A stretch of 9,580 bases of DNA from JAVBNN01 sp031551525 (GTDB lineage Bacteria > Bacillota > Negativicutes > Acidaminococcales > JAISLQ01), in contig JAVBNN010000011.1 of assembly GCA_031551525.1 (NCBI GenBank), positions 1-9,580 on the forward strand. The letters are read 5' to 3'. Every line of letters starts with the position of its first letter. The first letter of the stretch is position 1. A program made the translations under genes and the position numbers. The notes beneath the pieces are model-generated. The model searched no databases. It saw nothing but the letters and a program-made list of their open reading frames with translations, and was not told the DNA's origin. Below, piece by piece: positions 1-6,173 of this stretch.

Positions 1-13
1 GCCATAGACCAAA

Positions 14-25
14 GGAGGAGGTGAT
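14..25 (+). promoter_or_regulatory. Extended Shine-Dalgarno site of rpsF
   Basis: The stretch AGGAGGTGAT at 16-25 matches the complement of the usual Bacillota 16S rRNA 3' end over ten bases. It ends three bases before the GTG at 29, and its GGAGG core lies 7 nt upstream. This decides the GTG start of rpsF and probably offsets the weaker initiation codon. Confidence 0.85.
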
Positions 26-28
26 TTC

Positions 29-313
29 GTGAGAGAGTACGAAGTCATGTTTATCGTCAAGCCGATGGAAGAAGAGGCGACCGAAGCTGTCATCAGCAAA
101 TTCGAGAACCTTATCGCCGCAAACGGCGGTACCATCAACAAGCTCGATCGGTGGGGCAAAAGACGTCTGGCATATGAGATACAAGATATTGCCGACGGTT
201 ACTACTGCCTGGTACTGTTCAGCGCCGAACCAAAAGTCGTCGCCGAGCTGGACCGTGTCCTGAAGATTACCGACGAGATACTGCGGCATATGATCATCAA
301 AAAAGATGACTGA
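29..313 (+). CDS. rpsF: 30S ribosomal protein S6
   Basis: Encodes ribosomal protein S6 (94 aa, close to the bacterial norm of about 95), which binds 16S rRNA in the platform of the 30S subunit next to S18. The N-terminus MREYEVMFIVKP and the central stretch WGKRRLAYEI are hallmarks of the family, and there is no long acidic C-terminal extension. The GTG start is chosen because an extended Shine-Dalgarno sequence precedes it at normal spacing and the N-terminus fits the family. It is the first of three genes in rpsF-ssb-rpsR order; 18 nt separate it from ssb, which has its own GGAGG site. The upstream promoter is not in the window. Recognition is from sequence motifs and gene order, and is secure. 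Confidence 0.97.
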   Translation: MREYEVMFIVKPMEEEATEAVISKFENLIAANGGTINKLDRWGKRRLAYEIQDIADGYYCLVLFSAEPKVVAELDRVLKITDEILRHMIIKKDD

Positions 314-331
314 TCGGAGGCTGATGTTTTT

Positions 332-730
332 ATGAACAAGGTTATACTGGTTGGTCGTTTGACGCGAGATCCCGAGGTGCGCTATACCCCGTCAGGGAAA
401 GTGGTGGCGACTTTTACGCTGGCTGTGGACCGGTTTACCGGCCAGAGTGGCCAGAAAGAAGCTGACTTCATCCCTATTGTCGTCTGGGGCAAGGTCGCCG
501 AGGTATGCGGCAACAATCTCACTAAGGGACAAAAAGTACTAACAGATGGCCGTTTGCAGGTCAGGAGCTATGAAGATAAAACCGGACAAAAACGCTGGGT
601 GACCGAAGTGGTTGCCAATTCAGTGGAATTCCTCGAACGCCGTAACCAGGAAGCTGGCAGCTCGCGCGAGAAGGATGAGGCCGGTTCTTTTGGCCCGGAG
701 ATATACCCTGACGACGATGTGCCGTTTTAA
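332..730 (+). CDS. ssb: Single-stranded DNA-binding protein
   Basis: Encodes SSB (132 aa), which coats single-stranded DNA during replication, recombination and repair and recruits partners through its C-terminal tip. The N-terminus MNKVILVGRLTRDPEVRYTPSGK is cut here to its recognisable core (MNKVILVGRLTRDPE) and starts the OB-fold, which runs to about residue 105. A short low-complexity linker follows, then the acidic tip DDDVPF at 127-132, equivalent to the classic DDDIPF. The linker is short, so the protein is smaller than many SSBs (160-180 aa), but both functional ends are present. An ATG start is preceded by CGGAGG at 315-320. Lying between the S6 and S18 genes is the standard bacterial arrangement, so its expression probably follows ribosome synthesis. 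Confidence 0.97.
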   Translation: MNKVILVGRLTRDPEVRYTPSGKVVATFTLAVDRFTGQSGQKEADFIPIVVWGKVAEVCGNNLTKGQKVLTDGRLQVRSYEDKTGQKRWVTEVVANSVEFLERRNQEAGSSREKDEAGSFGPEIYPDDDVPF

Positions 731-748
731 AAAGGGAGGCAGTACGAA

Positions 749-979
749 GTGAAACGTGATAAAGGCAGAAGGACTAGAAGAAAAGTCTGTAGTTGCTGCG
801 TAGATAAAATGGAGTCTATCGATTACAAAGACCTCAACCGTTTGCGCCGGTATACCACCGAACGCGGCAAAATATTGCCCCGCCGGATATCCGGCAGTTG
901 CGCAAAACACCAAAGACAACTCACTGTAGCGATAAAACGCGCTCGTAATGTGGCGCTTTTACCCTTCAGCACAGAGTGA
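749..979 (+). CDS. rpsR: 30S ribosomal protein S18, zinc-binding (C+) type
   Basis: Encodes ribosomal protein S18 (76 aa), which pairs with S6 on the 30S platform. Diagnostic stretches are KVCSCCVDK near residues 12-20, IDYKDLNRLRR, ERGKILPRRISGSCAKHQ and QLTVAIKRARNVALLPF. Cys14, Cys17, Cys51 and His54 sit where the zinc ligands of C+ S18 proteins are expected, with an extra Cys at 16; zinc binding itself is inferred. The GTG start at 749 is preceded by AGGGAGG at about 733-739. The gene follows ssb after 18 nt and is directly followed by an intrinsic terminator, so it closes the operon. Confidence 0.97.
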   Translation: MKRDKGRRTRRKVCSCCVDKMESIDYKDLNRLRRYTTERGKILPRRISGSCAKHQRQLTVAIKRARNVALLPFSTE

Positions 980-985
980 CATGCG

Positions 986-1020
986 ACCCCGCGCGGCAAG
1001 AAGCCGTAGCGGGGTTTTTT
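986..1020 (+). terminator. Intrinsic terminator of the rpsF-ssb-rpsR operon
   Basis: A hairpin pairs ACCCCGC (986-992) with GCGGGGT (1009-1015), continues with GCGGC (993-997) against GCCGT (1003-1007) around one bulged A, and closes on an AAGAA loop. Six T residues follow at 1015-1020. It begins seven bases after the rpsR stop, the expected place for an operon terminator. Confidence 0.93.
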
Positions 1021-1042
1021 CATCTTTCGGGCAGACCTGCCT

Positions 1043-1075
1043 GTAGGGGGTTTTGCTGTCAGCAAAACTTTCTAC
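1043..1075 (+). repeat. 15-bp inverted repeat with three central G-U pairs and a 3-nt loop
   Basis: The arms 1043-1057 and 1061-1075 are complementary along all 15 positions if G-U pairs are allowed. GTAG pairs with CTAC at the base, three G-U pairs follow, then eight Watson-Crick pairs, and the loop is GTC. As DNA the repeat is imperfect at those three positions. It lies 22 nt after the rpsR terminator and upstream of a sigma-H-like promoter. The following CGCCTTTGTTT is only weakly T-rich, so it may be a second terminator or a member of a dispersed palindrome family; I cannot tell which. Confidence 0.7.
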
Positions 1076-1090
1076 CGCCTTTGTTTAATT

Positions 1091-1119
1091 AAAGGATATT
1101 TGTCGCCAAAGTCGAATTA
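1091..1119 (+). promoter_or_regulatory. Sigma-H-type promoter upstream of the DUF2232 gene
   Basis: AAAGGATAT at 1091-1099 fits the sigma-H -35 consensus RNAGGAWWW at every position. GTCGAATTA at 1111-1119 fits the -10 consensus RNNGAATWW at every position. The 11-nt spacer is within the range known for Bacillus subtilis Spo0H promoters. It is on the coding strand, about 88 nt before the GTG of the DUF2232 gene and after the rpsR terminator. Function is inferred from the match; no competing sigma-A promoter stands out in this gap. Confidence 0.65.
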
Positions 1120-1173
1120 TACATATTACCGGTATGGCTTTTTAGCAAATCGGCTGAAAGCAAGGATGGACTT

Positions 1174-1201
1174 GCCGCGAGTATAACGCGGCCAAAAGGG
1201 G
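1174..1201 (+). promoter_or_regulatory. Leader hairpin next to the ribosome-binding site of the DUF2232 gene
   Basis: GCCGCG (1174-1179) pairs with CGCGGC (1187-1192) around a seven-base AGTATAA loop. TT at 1172-1173 can extend it by pairing with AA at 1194-1195 past a bulged C. The weak Shine-Dalgarno AAGGGG (1196-1201) begins right after the stem, 5 nt before GTG 1207. The hairpin could modulate ribosome access, but the site itself is not buried in the core stem. Confidence 0.45.
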
Positions 1202-1206
1202 TACAG

Positions 1207-2181
1207 GTGCAAGACAATAAAACGGCTTCTTTGGTAGAGGCAAGTATTTTAGCGGCTATATCTGTGTTGTTTGGGCTTGCCGGGATATATCTGCCGGTGA
1301 TAGGCGCCTTTATAGGTTTTATCTGGTCTGTTCCCGTGATCCTTTTAGGCGTGCGGCATGGGCTAAAGTGGAGCGCGCTTTGTCTGGCTGCCTCCGGGGT
1401 GCTGATCGCGCTTATCGCCGGCCCGGTGAAGGGGCTTTTATTGGTTTGTGATTTAGGGTTTGTCGGCCTTACGCTAGGCTGGACGTTGAGAAAAGGGCTG
1501 CCGCCCGAACGGGTCATTTTATGGGGTGCCCTTGTTTCGTTTCTCTCGAAGATATTATTGGTGGCGATAAGCGTTTTTATCATGGGTTTGCCGTTGATAG
1601 ATCTGAGTCCTGAAAATACTGCGCACATAATGGAAAGCATGCTTGCTGTTATGGATAAATTTAATCTGCCGCCAGAAGTGGTGGAACAGCAAAAAGCGTT
1701 CATGCAGCAGCTTCTTCCTGTAATGGCGAGAATGATAAAAGCGATTTTGCCGGTCAGCCTGCTTCTGGGCGCTCTATTTGATACTTTTGTAAATTTTCAT
1801 GCAGCGCGGCTGGTGTTGAGGCGGCTGGGAACTTTTGTGCCGGACTTGTTGCCTTTTCGCGAGTGGGTAGTGCCGCAGTCGGTATTCTTTACTTTTACAG
1901 CGTCGCTTTTGCTGATGTCCTGGCAGCAGGCCGCGCCGGAAGGAATACTGCATATGGCGGGCCTCAGCGTCTTTGTGTTGTCAGGTATACCGTTGGTATT
2001 GCAAGGAGTAGCGGTATTTTTCTTCTTTTTTCACAAATACAATCTGCCAGGTCTGACCAAAAGTTTTTTTGTGGCAATAGTGGTAAGTTTTTGGCTGGTG
2101 ACTTTTCCGGCACTCATGATAGTCGGCATGATGGACTTTGTGTTTGATTTCAGGAAGATCCGTCCGGCGGTAATGCGGTGA
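1207..2181 (+). CDS. DUF2232 (YybS-like) polytopic membrane protein
   Basis: A 324-aa integral membrane protein of unknown biochemical function, assigned to the DUF2232/YybS family by hydropathy, length and position directly before gdpP. About eight to nine hydrophobic spans are visible: roughly 13-31, 32-50, 54-72, 74-92, 103-126, 176-198, 224-242, 250-275 and 284-310. A polar stretch at about 130-172 lies between the fifth and sixth. The early segment with GIYLPVIGAFIGFIWSVPV followed by LGVRHGLKWS resembles the conserved N-terminal half of the family. The GTG start has a modest AAGGGG site 5 nt upstream; the frame stays open to 1093 but offers no better start. Conserved adjacency to gdpP suggests a shared membrane or signalling context, which is only inference. 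Confidence 0.85.
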   Translation: MQDNKTASLVEASILAAISVLFGLAGIYLPVIGAFIGFIWSVPVILLGVRHGLKWSALCLAASGVLIALIAGPVKGLLLVCDLGFVGLTLGWTLRKGLPPERVILWGALVSFLSKILLVAISVFIMGLPLIDLSPENTAHIMESMLAVMDKFNLPPEVVEQQKAFMQQLLPVMARMIKAILPVSLLLGALFDTFVNFHAARLVLRRLGTFVPDLLPFREWVVPQSVFFTFTASLLLMSWQQAAPEGILHMAGLSVFVLSGIPLVLQGVAVFFFFFHKYNLPGLTKSFFVAIVVSFWLVTFPALMIVGMMDFVFDFRKIRPAVMR

Positions 2182-2200
2182 GGCGTTTGTCTTAAGGGCG

Positions 2201-2214
2201 CTTCTTTAAGAAGG
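2201..2214 (+). promoter_or_regulatory. Palindrome overlapping the gdpP ribosome-binding site
   Basis: CTTCTT (2201-2206) is the perfect reverse complement of AAGAAG (2208-2213), and AAGAAGG (2208-2214) is the Shine-Dalgarno sequence for the ATG at 2222. Folded as four pairs with a five-base loop, it would mask the site unless ribosomes finishing the DUF2232 gene (stop at 2181) open it. The stem is short and A/T-rich, so the effect may be small. Confidence 0.45.
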
Positions 2215-2221
2215 TGTGAAA

Positions 2222-4237
2222 ATGTTTAACGAAGACAAAGGTTATTGGCGGGACATACTGCCGGAAGTTTTAATAATCGTACTTATGACTATTGTAATGG
2301 TGTATTTTGTTCCGCATTTGGCTATCGCGGGAATACTTGCCCTTGTTTTGGTCGCTTGGCATGCGAAAAACCGCAGACGTCAAAGGGACGCCAAAATTGC
2401 CAGTTACCTTGACCAAATGACACACAGTATGGAACGGGCAACTTTCTACGCCTTGCGTGAGTTGCCTATAGGTATAGCAGTATTTGACAGCAAAGGGCTG
2501 TTGAGATGGCACAATAAACTTTGTGAAACATGGTTTTCCTGTATTGCCGATGAAGCGCTGCTCACAGTGGAAGAGATCATGCCGGGACTGACGCTGGCCC
2601 GCATAGAAGAGCAAGATGGCGAGCTGCTCTTGCCGGAAGCAAACAAGATATTTAAAGTCATTCACCGCAAGCTGCAAGTCAGTGACAGCGACCAAGACGA
2701 GATAATTCTCGTTTATGTGACAGATGTCACTGAGTACGAAAGCATAAAAGAAAAGTTTGACAAAAACCGTTTGGCTATAGCATATTTGCAGTTTGACAAT
2801 TATAACAACGTCCTGCAGGGTTTAACGGACAGCCAGAGGGAAACCATCAAGGCCGAAGTCAATAAGCTGGTAGGCGCTTGGGTGGCCGAAGTAGAGGGTG
2901 TATATAAACAGTACGCGGACGACTTGTATTTTGTGGCAATGCACCGCAATTCCCTTGAAAAAGCGATGGAAAGTAAATTCAACATTCTCGATCGGATGCG
3001 CGAGATAAAAGCAGGCAACAAATTACCGGTCACCTTTAGTTTTGGCGCGTCCTGTGACGGAGAAACCGTTGTGGATATTGGTCAAAAAGCGCAGTCTTGC
3101 CTTGATATGGCCCTGGGACGCGGCGGCGATCAGGTGGCGGTGTCTTTTGACGGTACAATTCGCTTTTTTGGCGGTCTATCGATGGCGCAGGAGAAAAACA
3201 CCCGAGTGGGGGCACGCAGCGCGGCCCATGTCATAAAAGAGTTGATGAGTAACGCGGAAATGGTTTTGGTCTCCGGACACATAAACGAGGACTTTGATTC
3301 GATCGGAGCGGCGGTCGGCGTGGCCAAAATGGCGGCCATGCTGGGTAAACCGGTGTACATAGTAAACAGTGAGCAGGGGCTTTCTCTGGTCAGGTTCCGC
3401 GAACTGGCTGTCGACTACCCAGAATACAAGAATATCTTGATAACCAACGACGAAGCGGTAAAACTGATAGTGCCAGGCAGTCTTCTGGTAATGGTCGACC
3501 ACCACCGGCCAATGCTGTGCGCGGCTCCTGGTCTTTTGGGCACGATAAAAAACAAAATCGTCATCGATCACCATCGACGGGCAGAAGATTTTATCGCTGA
3601 TGCCACCTTTGTTTATCAGGAGCCGGCGGCTTCTTCGACGAGCGAATTGGTCACTGAACTGCTGACTTATTTTTCGGATAAAATGGATTTCAGCCGCTTG
3701 GAGGCAAGTATGTTGTACGCCGGTATAGCGGTGGATTCCAAAAATTTTGCCATACAGACTGGTGCCCGGACATTTGAAGCGGCGGCAATCCTGCGCCAGG
3801 CGGGTGCTGATCCATCAATGGTGCGGCAATTATTTAGTGAAGACATAGAGCTGGTGAAGATGCGGAGCAAACTTTTATCCGGCGCGGAGATATTGCCAAA
3901 TGGCGTGGGCCTGTCTTCTGCCGTTCTGCCTGCCGATGCCAAGTCGTCGATCGCGGTGGCGCAGGCCGCCGACACCATGCTAAATATGGAGGGGGTAAAG
4001 GCTAGTTTTGTACTGGGCCAGCTGGGCGAGGATATAGTGGTCAGCGCCCGCTCCGGTGGGCGAGTCAATGTGCAGCTTATTATGGAAGAGTTGGGCGGAG
4101 GCGGACACCAGACGGTGGCTGGCGTGAAGATAAAGAAAGTTGCGATAGAGGACTTGAAGGCGCAGATTATAGAACTAGTGAAAAAGCAAATGGAGGAGAC
4201 TGAACACAATGAAAGTGATACTGCTCAAAGACGATAA
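2222..4237 (+). CDS. gdpP: Membrane-bound cyclic-di-AMP phosphodiesterase, GdpP (YybT) family
   Basis: Hydrolyses cyclic di-AMP (to pApA in the family), a second messenger controlling potassium, osmotic and cell-wall homeostasis. The 671-aa product shows the full GdpP layout: two membrane spans at about 13-47, a PAS-like domain at about 70-170, a degenerate GGDEF domain at about 175-305 (YADDLYF at 231-237 replaces the GGDEF signature), then DHH and DHHA1 domains. Metal-site motifs are intact: HINEDFD from His353, VDHH with Asp426, IDHH with Asp449, and GGGGH at 625-629. ATG 2222 is preferred over the in-frame GTG at 2216 because AAGG ends 7 nt before it but only 1 nt before the GTG. The last 29 nt overlap rplI. 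The degenerate GGDEF is normal for the family, not a sign of decay. Confidence 0.95.
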   Translation: MFNEDKGYWRDILPEVLIIVLMTIVMVYFVPHLAIAGILALVLVAWHAKNRRRQRDAKIASYLDQMTHSMERATFYALRELPIGIAVFDSKGLLRWHNKLCETWFSCIADEALLTVEEIMPGLTLARIEEQDGELLLPEANKIFKVIHRKLQVSDSDQDEIILVYVTDVTEYESIKEKFDKNRLAIAYLQFDNYNNVLQGLTDSQRETIKAEVNKLVGAWVAEVEGVYKQYADDLYFVAMHRNSLEKAMESKFNILDRMREIKAGNKLPVTFSFGASCDGETVVDIGQKAQSCLDMALGRGGDQVAVSFDGTIRFFGGLSMAQEKNTRVGARSAAHVIKELMSNAEMVLVSGHINEDFDSIGAAVGVAKMAAMLGKPVYIVNSEQGLSLVRFRELAVDYPEYKNILITNDEAVKLIVPGSLLVMVDHHRPMLCAAPGLLGTIKNKIVIDHHRRAEDFIADATFVYQEPAASSTSELVTELLTYFSDKMDFSRLEASMLYAGIAVDSKNFAIQTGARTFEAAAILRQAGADPSMVRQLFSEDIELVKMRSKLLSGAEILPNGVGLSSAVLPADAKSSIAVAQAADTMLNMEGVKASFVLGQLGEDIVVSARSGGRVNVQLIMEELGGGGHQTVAGVKIKKVAIEDLKAQIIELVKKQMEETEHNESDTAQRR

Positions 4238-4655
4238 AAACCTGGGGAAAAAAGGCGACATAGCAGAAGTGTCGGAAGGCTACGCCCGCAACTTTCTTTT
4301 GCCGAAACAATTGGCCGTGGTAGCCGATGAAAGAAATACCAACCAGGCCAAACAGCAAAAAGATACGGAAAAATTTCACGCTAAGGTAAAAGAAGATCAG
4401 GCCAAGGTGCTGGCCAGCCAGATAGCAAAGCTCGAAATAACCATGCCGGTCAAGGTTGGTGAAAACGGCAAACTGTTTGGTTCCATCACTTCCAAGGATG
4501 TGGCGGACGCCCTTTTGAAGGCGACGAATATGGATATAGACAGAAGAAAGATTGAGCTAAAAGAAGCGGTAAAAAGTGTCGGCACATATAAGGCGGTGGC
4601 GCGGCTGCACCCGGAGATAAGTGCCGAGTTTACCGTATATGTGAAAGAAGAGTAG
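4209..4655 (+). CDS. rplI: 50S ribosomal protein L9
   Basis: Encodes ribosomal protein L9 (148 aa, standard length), an elongated two-domain 50S protein that helps maintain reading-frame fidelity. The N-terminal domain shows MKVILLKDD, LGKKGDIAEVSEGYARNFL and LPKQLAV. A charged connecting helix rich in K, Q, D and E follows (about 41-75), then a C-terminal domain with GKLFGSITSKDVADAL. The ATG lies inside the last codons of gdpP, with GGAGGAG at 4192-4198 about 10-12 nt upstream, so translation is probably coupled to gdpP. The order gdpP-rplI-dnaB is conserved across Bacillota. Confidence 0.97.
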   Translation: MKVILLKDDKNLGKKGDIAEVSEGYARNFLLPKQLAVVADERNTNQAKQQKDTEKFHAKVKEDQAKVLASQIAKLEITMPVKVGENGKLFGSITSKDVADALLKATNMDIDRRKIELKEAVKSVGTYKAVARLHPEISAEFTVYVKEE

Positions 4656-4670
4656 GGGAGAAACGGCCAG

Positions 4671-6014
4671 ATGGAAGAAAGAGTCCCACCCCAGAGCATA
4701 GAGGCTGAGCAGTCTGTTCTGGGCGCTATGATGCTGGAAAAAGAGGCTATCGCTAAGGTGGAGGAGATACTGCGTCCGGAGGATTTTTACCGGGAAACGC
4801 ATAAACTGGTGTATAGCGCGATCCTGGAATTGGCGGCAAAGAATGAGCCGGCGGATATAGTAACGGTAACGGAAACTTTGCGCCGCGAAGGTAAACTCGA
4901 TGCGGTAGGCGGCATACCGGCTATTACTTATTTGGCGAACAGTGAGCCTACTGCCGCCAATGTCGTGTACCACGCGCGGATAGTGGAAGAAAAGGCCTTG
5001 CTGCGGAGATTGGTCAACGTCGGCACGGAAGTCGTGGCTATGGGTTACGCCGCCGCAGATGAGGTTATAAATATCCTCGACAGTGCGGAAAAAAAGATTA
5101 TGGAAGTCGGCAAACGGAATAGTGGCCGGGATTTTGTGCCTATCAAGGAAGCGGTACACGATGCTTTCGGGCAGATAGAAAAGCTTTATGAAAATAAAGG
5201 CGGCCTAACCGGGCTTTCTACTGGTTTTAGCGACTTTGACCAGATGACGGCGGGCTTGCAGCCCTCCGATCTGATACTGCTGGCAGCACGGCCCAGTATG
5301 GGAAAAACCGCTTTGGTGCTGAATATGGCACAAAACATCGCCATAAGGGGTAAAAAGGCCGTGGCTTTCTTTTCTCTTGAAATGTCCAAAGAGCAACTGG
5401 TGCAGCGGATGCTGTGCGCCGAAGGCAGGATAGACTCGCAGCGCCTTCGGGTGGGCGAGCTTAACGATACAACAGATTGGCCGGATCTCATTAGCGCGGC
5501 CGATCGTTTGAGCCAGGCGAGCATGTTTATAGACGATACTCCGGGCATAAACGTCATGGAGCTTCGGGCAAAGGCCCGGCGGTTGAAACGTGAACACGAC
5601 ATACAGCTTATTATCATTGACTATCTCCAGCTTATGCAGGGGTCGGCCGGGGCGTCACGCAGCGAGAACCGGCAGCAGGAAATATCCGAGATATCACGCT
5701 CGCTCAAGGGTCTGGCCAGAGAACTCAACGTTCCGATTATCGCCTTGTCCCAGCTCAGTCGCGGCGTGGAGTCGAGGCAGATAAAGAGACCTATGCTCAG
5801 CGACCTCAGGGAATCCGGCTCTTTGGAGCAGGACGCGGATATTGTGGCGTTTTTGTACCGGGAAGACTATTATAATCAAGAAATCGAAGAAGAAAAGAAA
5901 AACATAACGGAATTTCTTATCTCAAAACATCGTAATGGTCCAGTGGGGACGGTATTTTTGTACTTTTATAAAGCTATTACTCGTTTCGAAAGCCTCAGTC
6001 GTCGGCCCGAATAA
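4671..6014 (+). CDS. dnaB: Replicative DNA helicase DnaB (DnaC in Bacillus)
   Basis: Encodes the hexameric replicative helicase (447 aa), which unwinds DNA 5' to 3' at the fork. The N-terminal domain starts with PPQSIEAEQSVLGAMML and runs to about residue 110, followed by a linker helix and a RecA-like ATPase domain. Walker A is ARPSMGKTA at 206-214 with Lys212. Walker B is LIIIDYLQLM with Asp317. Further conserved motifs are ALSQLSRGVESR and LRESGSLEQDAD with FLYREDYY. No intein is inserted. The ATG is 15 nt after the rplI stop, with GGGGAG at 4655-4660. It is the last gene before an intrinsic terminator at 6097-6136. In Bacillus this protein is called DnaC. Confidence 0.97.
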   Translation: MEERVPPQSIEAEQSVLGAMMLEKEAIAKVEEILRPEDFYRETHKLVYSAILELAAKNEPADIVTVTETLRREGKLDAVGGIPAITYLANSEPTAANVVYHARIVEEKALLRRLVNVGTEVVAMGYAAADEVINILDSAEKKIMEVGKRNSGRDFVPIKEAVHDAFGQIEKLYENKGGLTGLSTGFSDFDQMTAGLQPSDLILLAARPSMGKTALVLNMAQNIAIRGKKAVAFFSLEMSKEQLVQRMLCAEGRIDSQRLRVGELNDTTDWPDLISAADRLSQASMFIDDTPGINVMELRAKARRLKREHDIQLIIIDYLQLMQGSAGASRSENRQQEISEISRSLKGLARELNVPIIALSQLSRGVESRQIKRPMLSDLRESGSLEQDADIVAFLYREDYYNQEIEEEKKNITEFLISKHRNGPVGTVFLYFYKAITRFESLSRRPE

Positions 6015-6033
6015 TTCAATAAATAATGCAATA

Positions 6034-6051
6034 AATGTTCGAAAAGCTTTT
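6034..6051 (+). promoter_or_regulatory. PurBox-like sequence and AAAAGCTTTT palindrome upstream of purB
   Basis: On the minus strand 6034-6046 matches the Bacillota PurR box AWWWCCGAACWWT at 11 of 13 positions; the first base and the first C of CCGAAC differ. A perfect 10-bp palindrome AAAAGCTTTT (6042-6051) overlaps it and runs into the -35 box at 6050. Position suggests an operator for purB. Only one box is visible, whereas Bacillus PurR sites usually come in pairs, so this stays tentative. Confidence 0.3.
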
Positions 6052-6079
6052 GACAAGCAATTTGGTACAATGTTATCAT
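6050..6079 (+). promoter_or_regulatory. Sigma-A promoter for purB
   Basis: The -35 box TTGACA at 6050-6055 is consensus, and the -10 box TATCAT at 6074-6079 matches TATAAT at five of six positions. The spacer is 18 nt and A/T-rich. Transcription would start near 6086, about 88 nt before the purB ATG and about 11 nt before the terminator hairpin at 6097. Confidence 0.7.
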
Positions 6080-6096
6080 TACTAGGGGATACTCAC

Positions 6097-6136
6097 AAAA
6101 CTCAAATACTCGGCACACCCGGGATTTGAGTTTTTT
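6097..6136 (+). terminator. Intrinsic terminator after dnaB, placed as an attenuator in the purB leader
   Basis: AAAACTCAAAT (6097-6107) pairs with ATTTGAGTTTT (6124-6134), and CTCGG (6109-6113) pairs with CCGGG (6119-6123) past one bulged A, closing on a CACAC loop. Six T residues occupy 6131-6136. The stem is long with a clear U tract, and its A-rich left flank would make it work in the other direction too. It ends the dnaB operon but also lies downstream of the purB promoter, so purB transcripts must pass it. Confidence 0.88.
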
Positions 6137-6173
6137 GCGCCTGTGGATGGTTTTTAAAGGGGAGGGTAGCTTG

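Noticed and set aside
1161..1185. Short leader peptide starting at ATG 1166 (six codons)
   Set aside because: The AAGG is directly against the ATG with no spacing, and the codons show no regulatory run of one amino acid.
1093..1206. Possible N-terminal extension of the DUF2232 protein
   Set aside because: The frame is open to 1093 but has no ATG, GTG or TTG with a ribosome-binding site, and it overlaps the sigma-H-like promoter; the family-like N-terminus starts at 1207.
1089..1703. Minus-strand open frame of 204 codons
   Set aside because: It is antisense to the DUF2232 gene, has no recognisable domain, and the + strand frame encodes a coherent multi-span membrane protein.
2216..2221. GTG 2216 as the gdpP start
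   Set aside because: Only 1 nt separates it from the Shine-Dalgarno sequence; ATG 2222 has normal 7-nt spacing.
6126..6173. Upstream extension of purB from a TTG at 6126
   Set aside because: It would start inside the terminator stem, and active-site histidines match Bacillus numbering only from ATG 6174, which has a good Shine-Dalgarno site.
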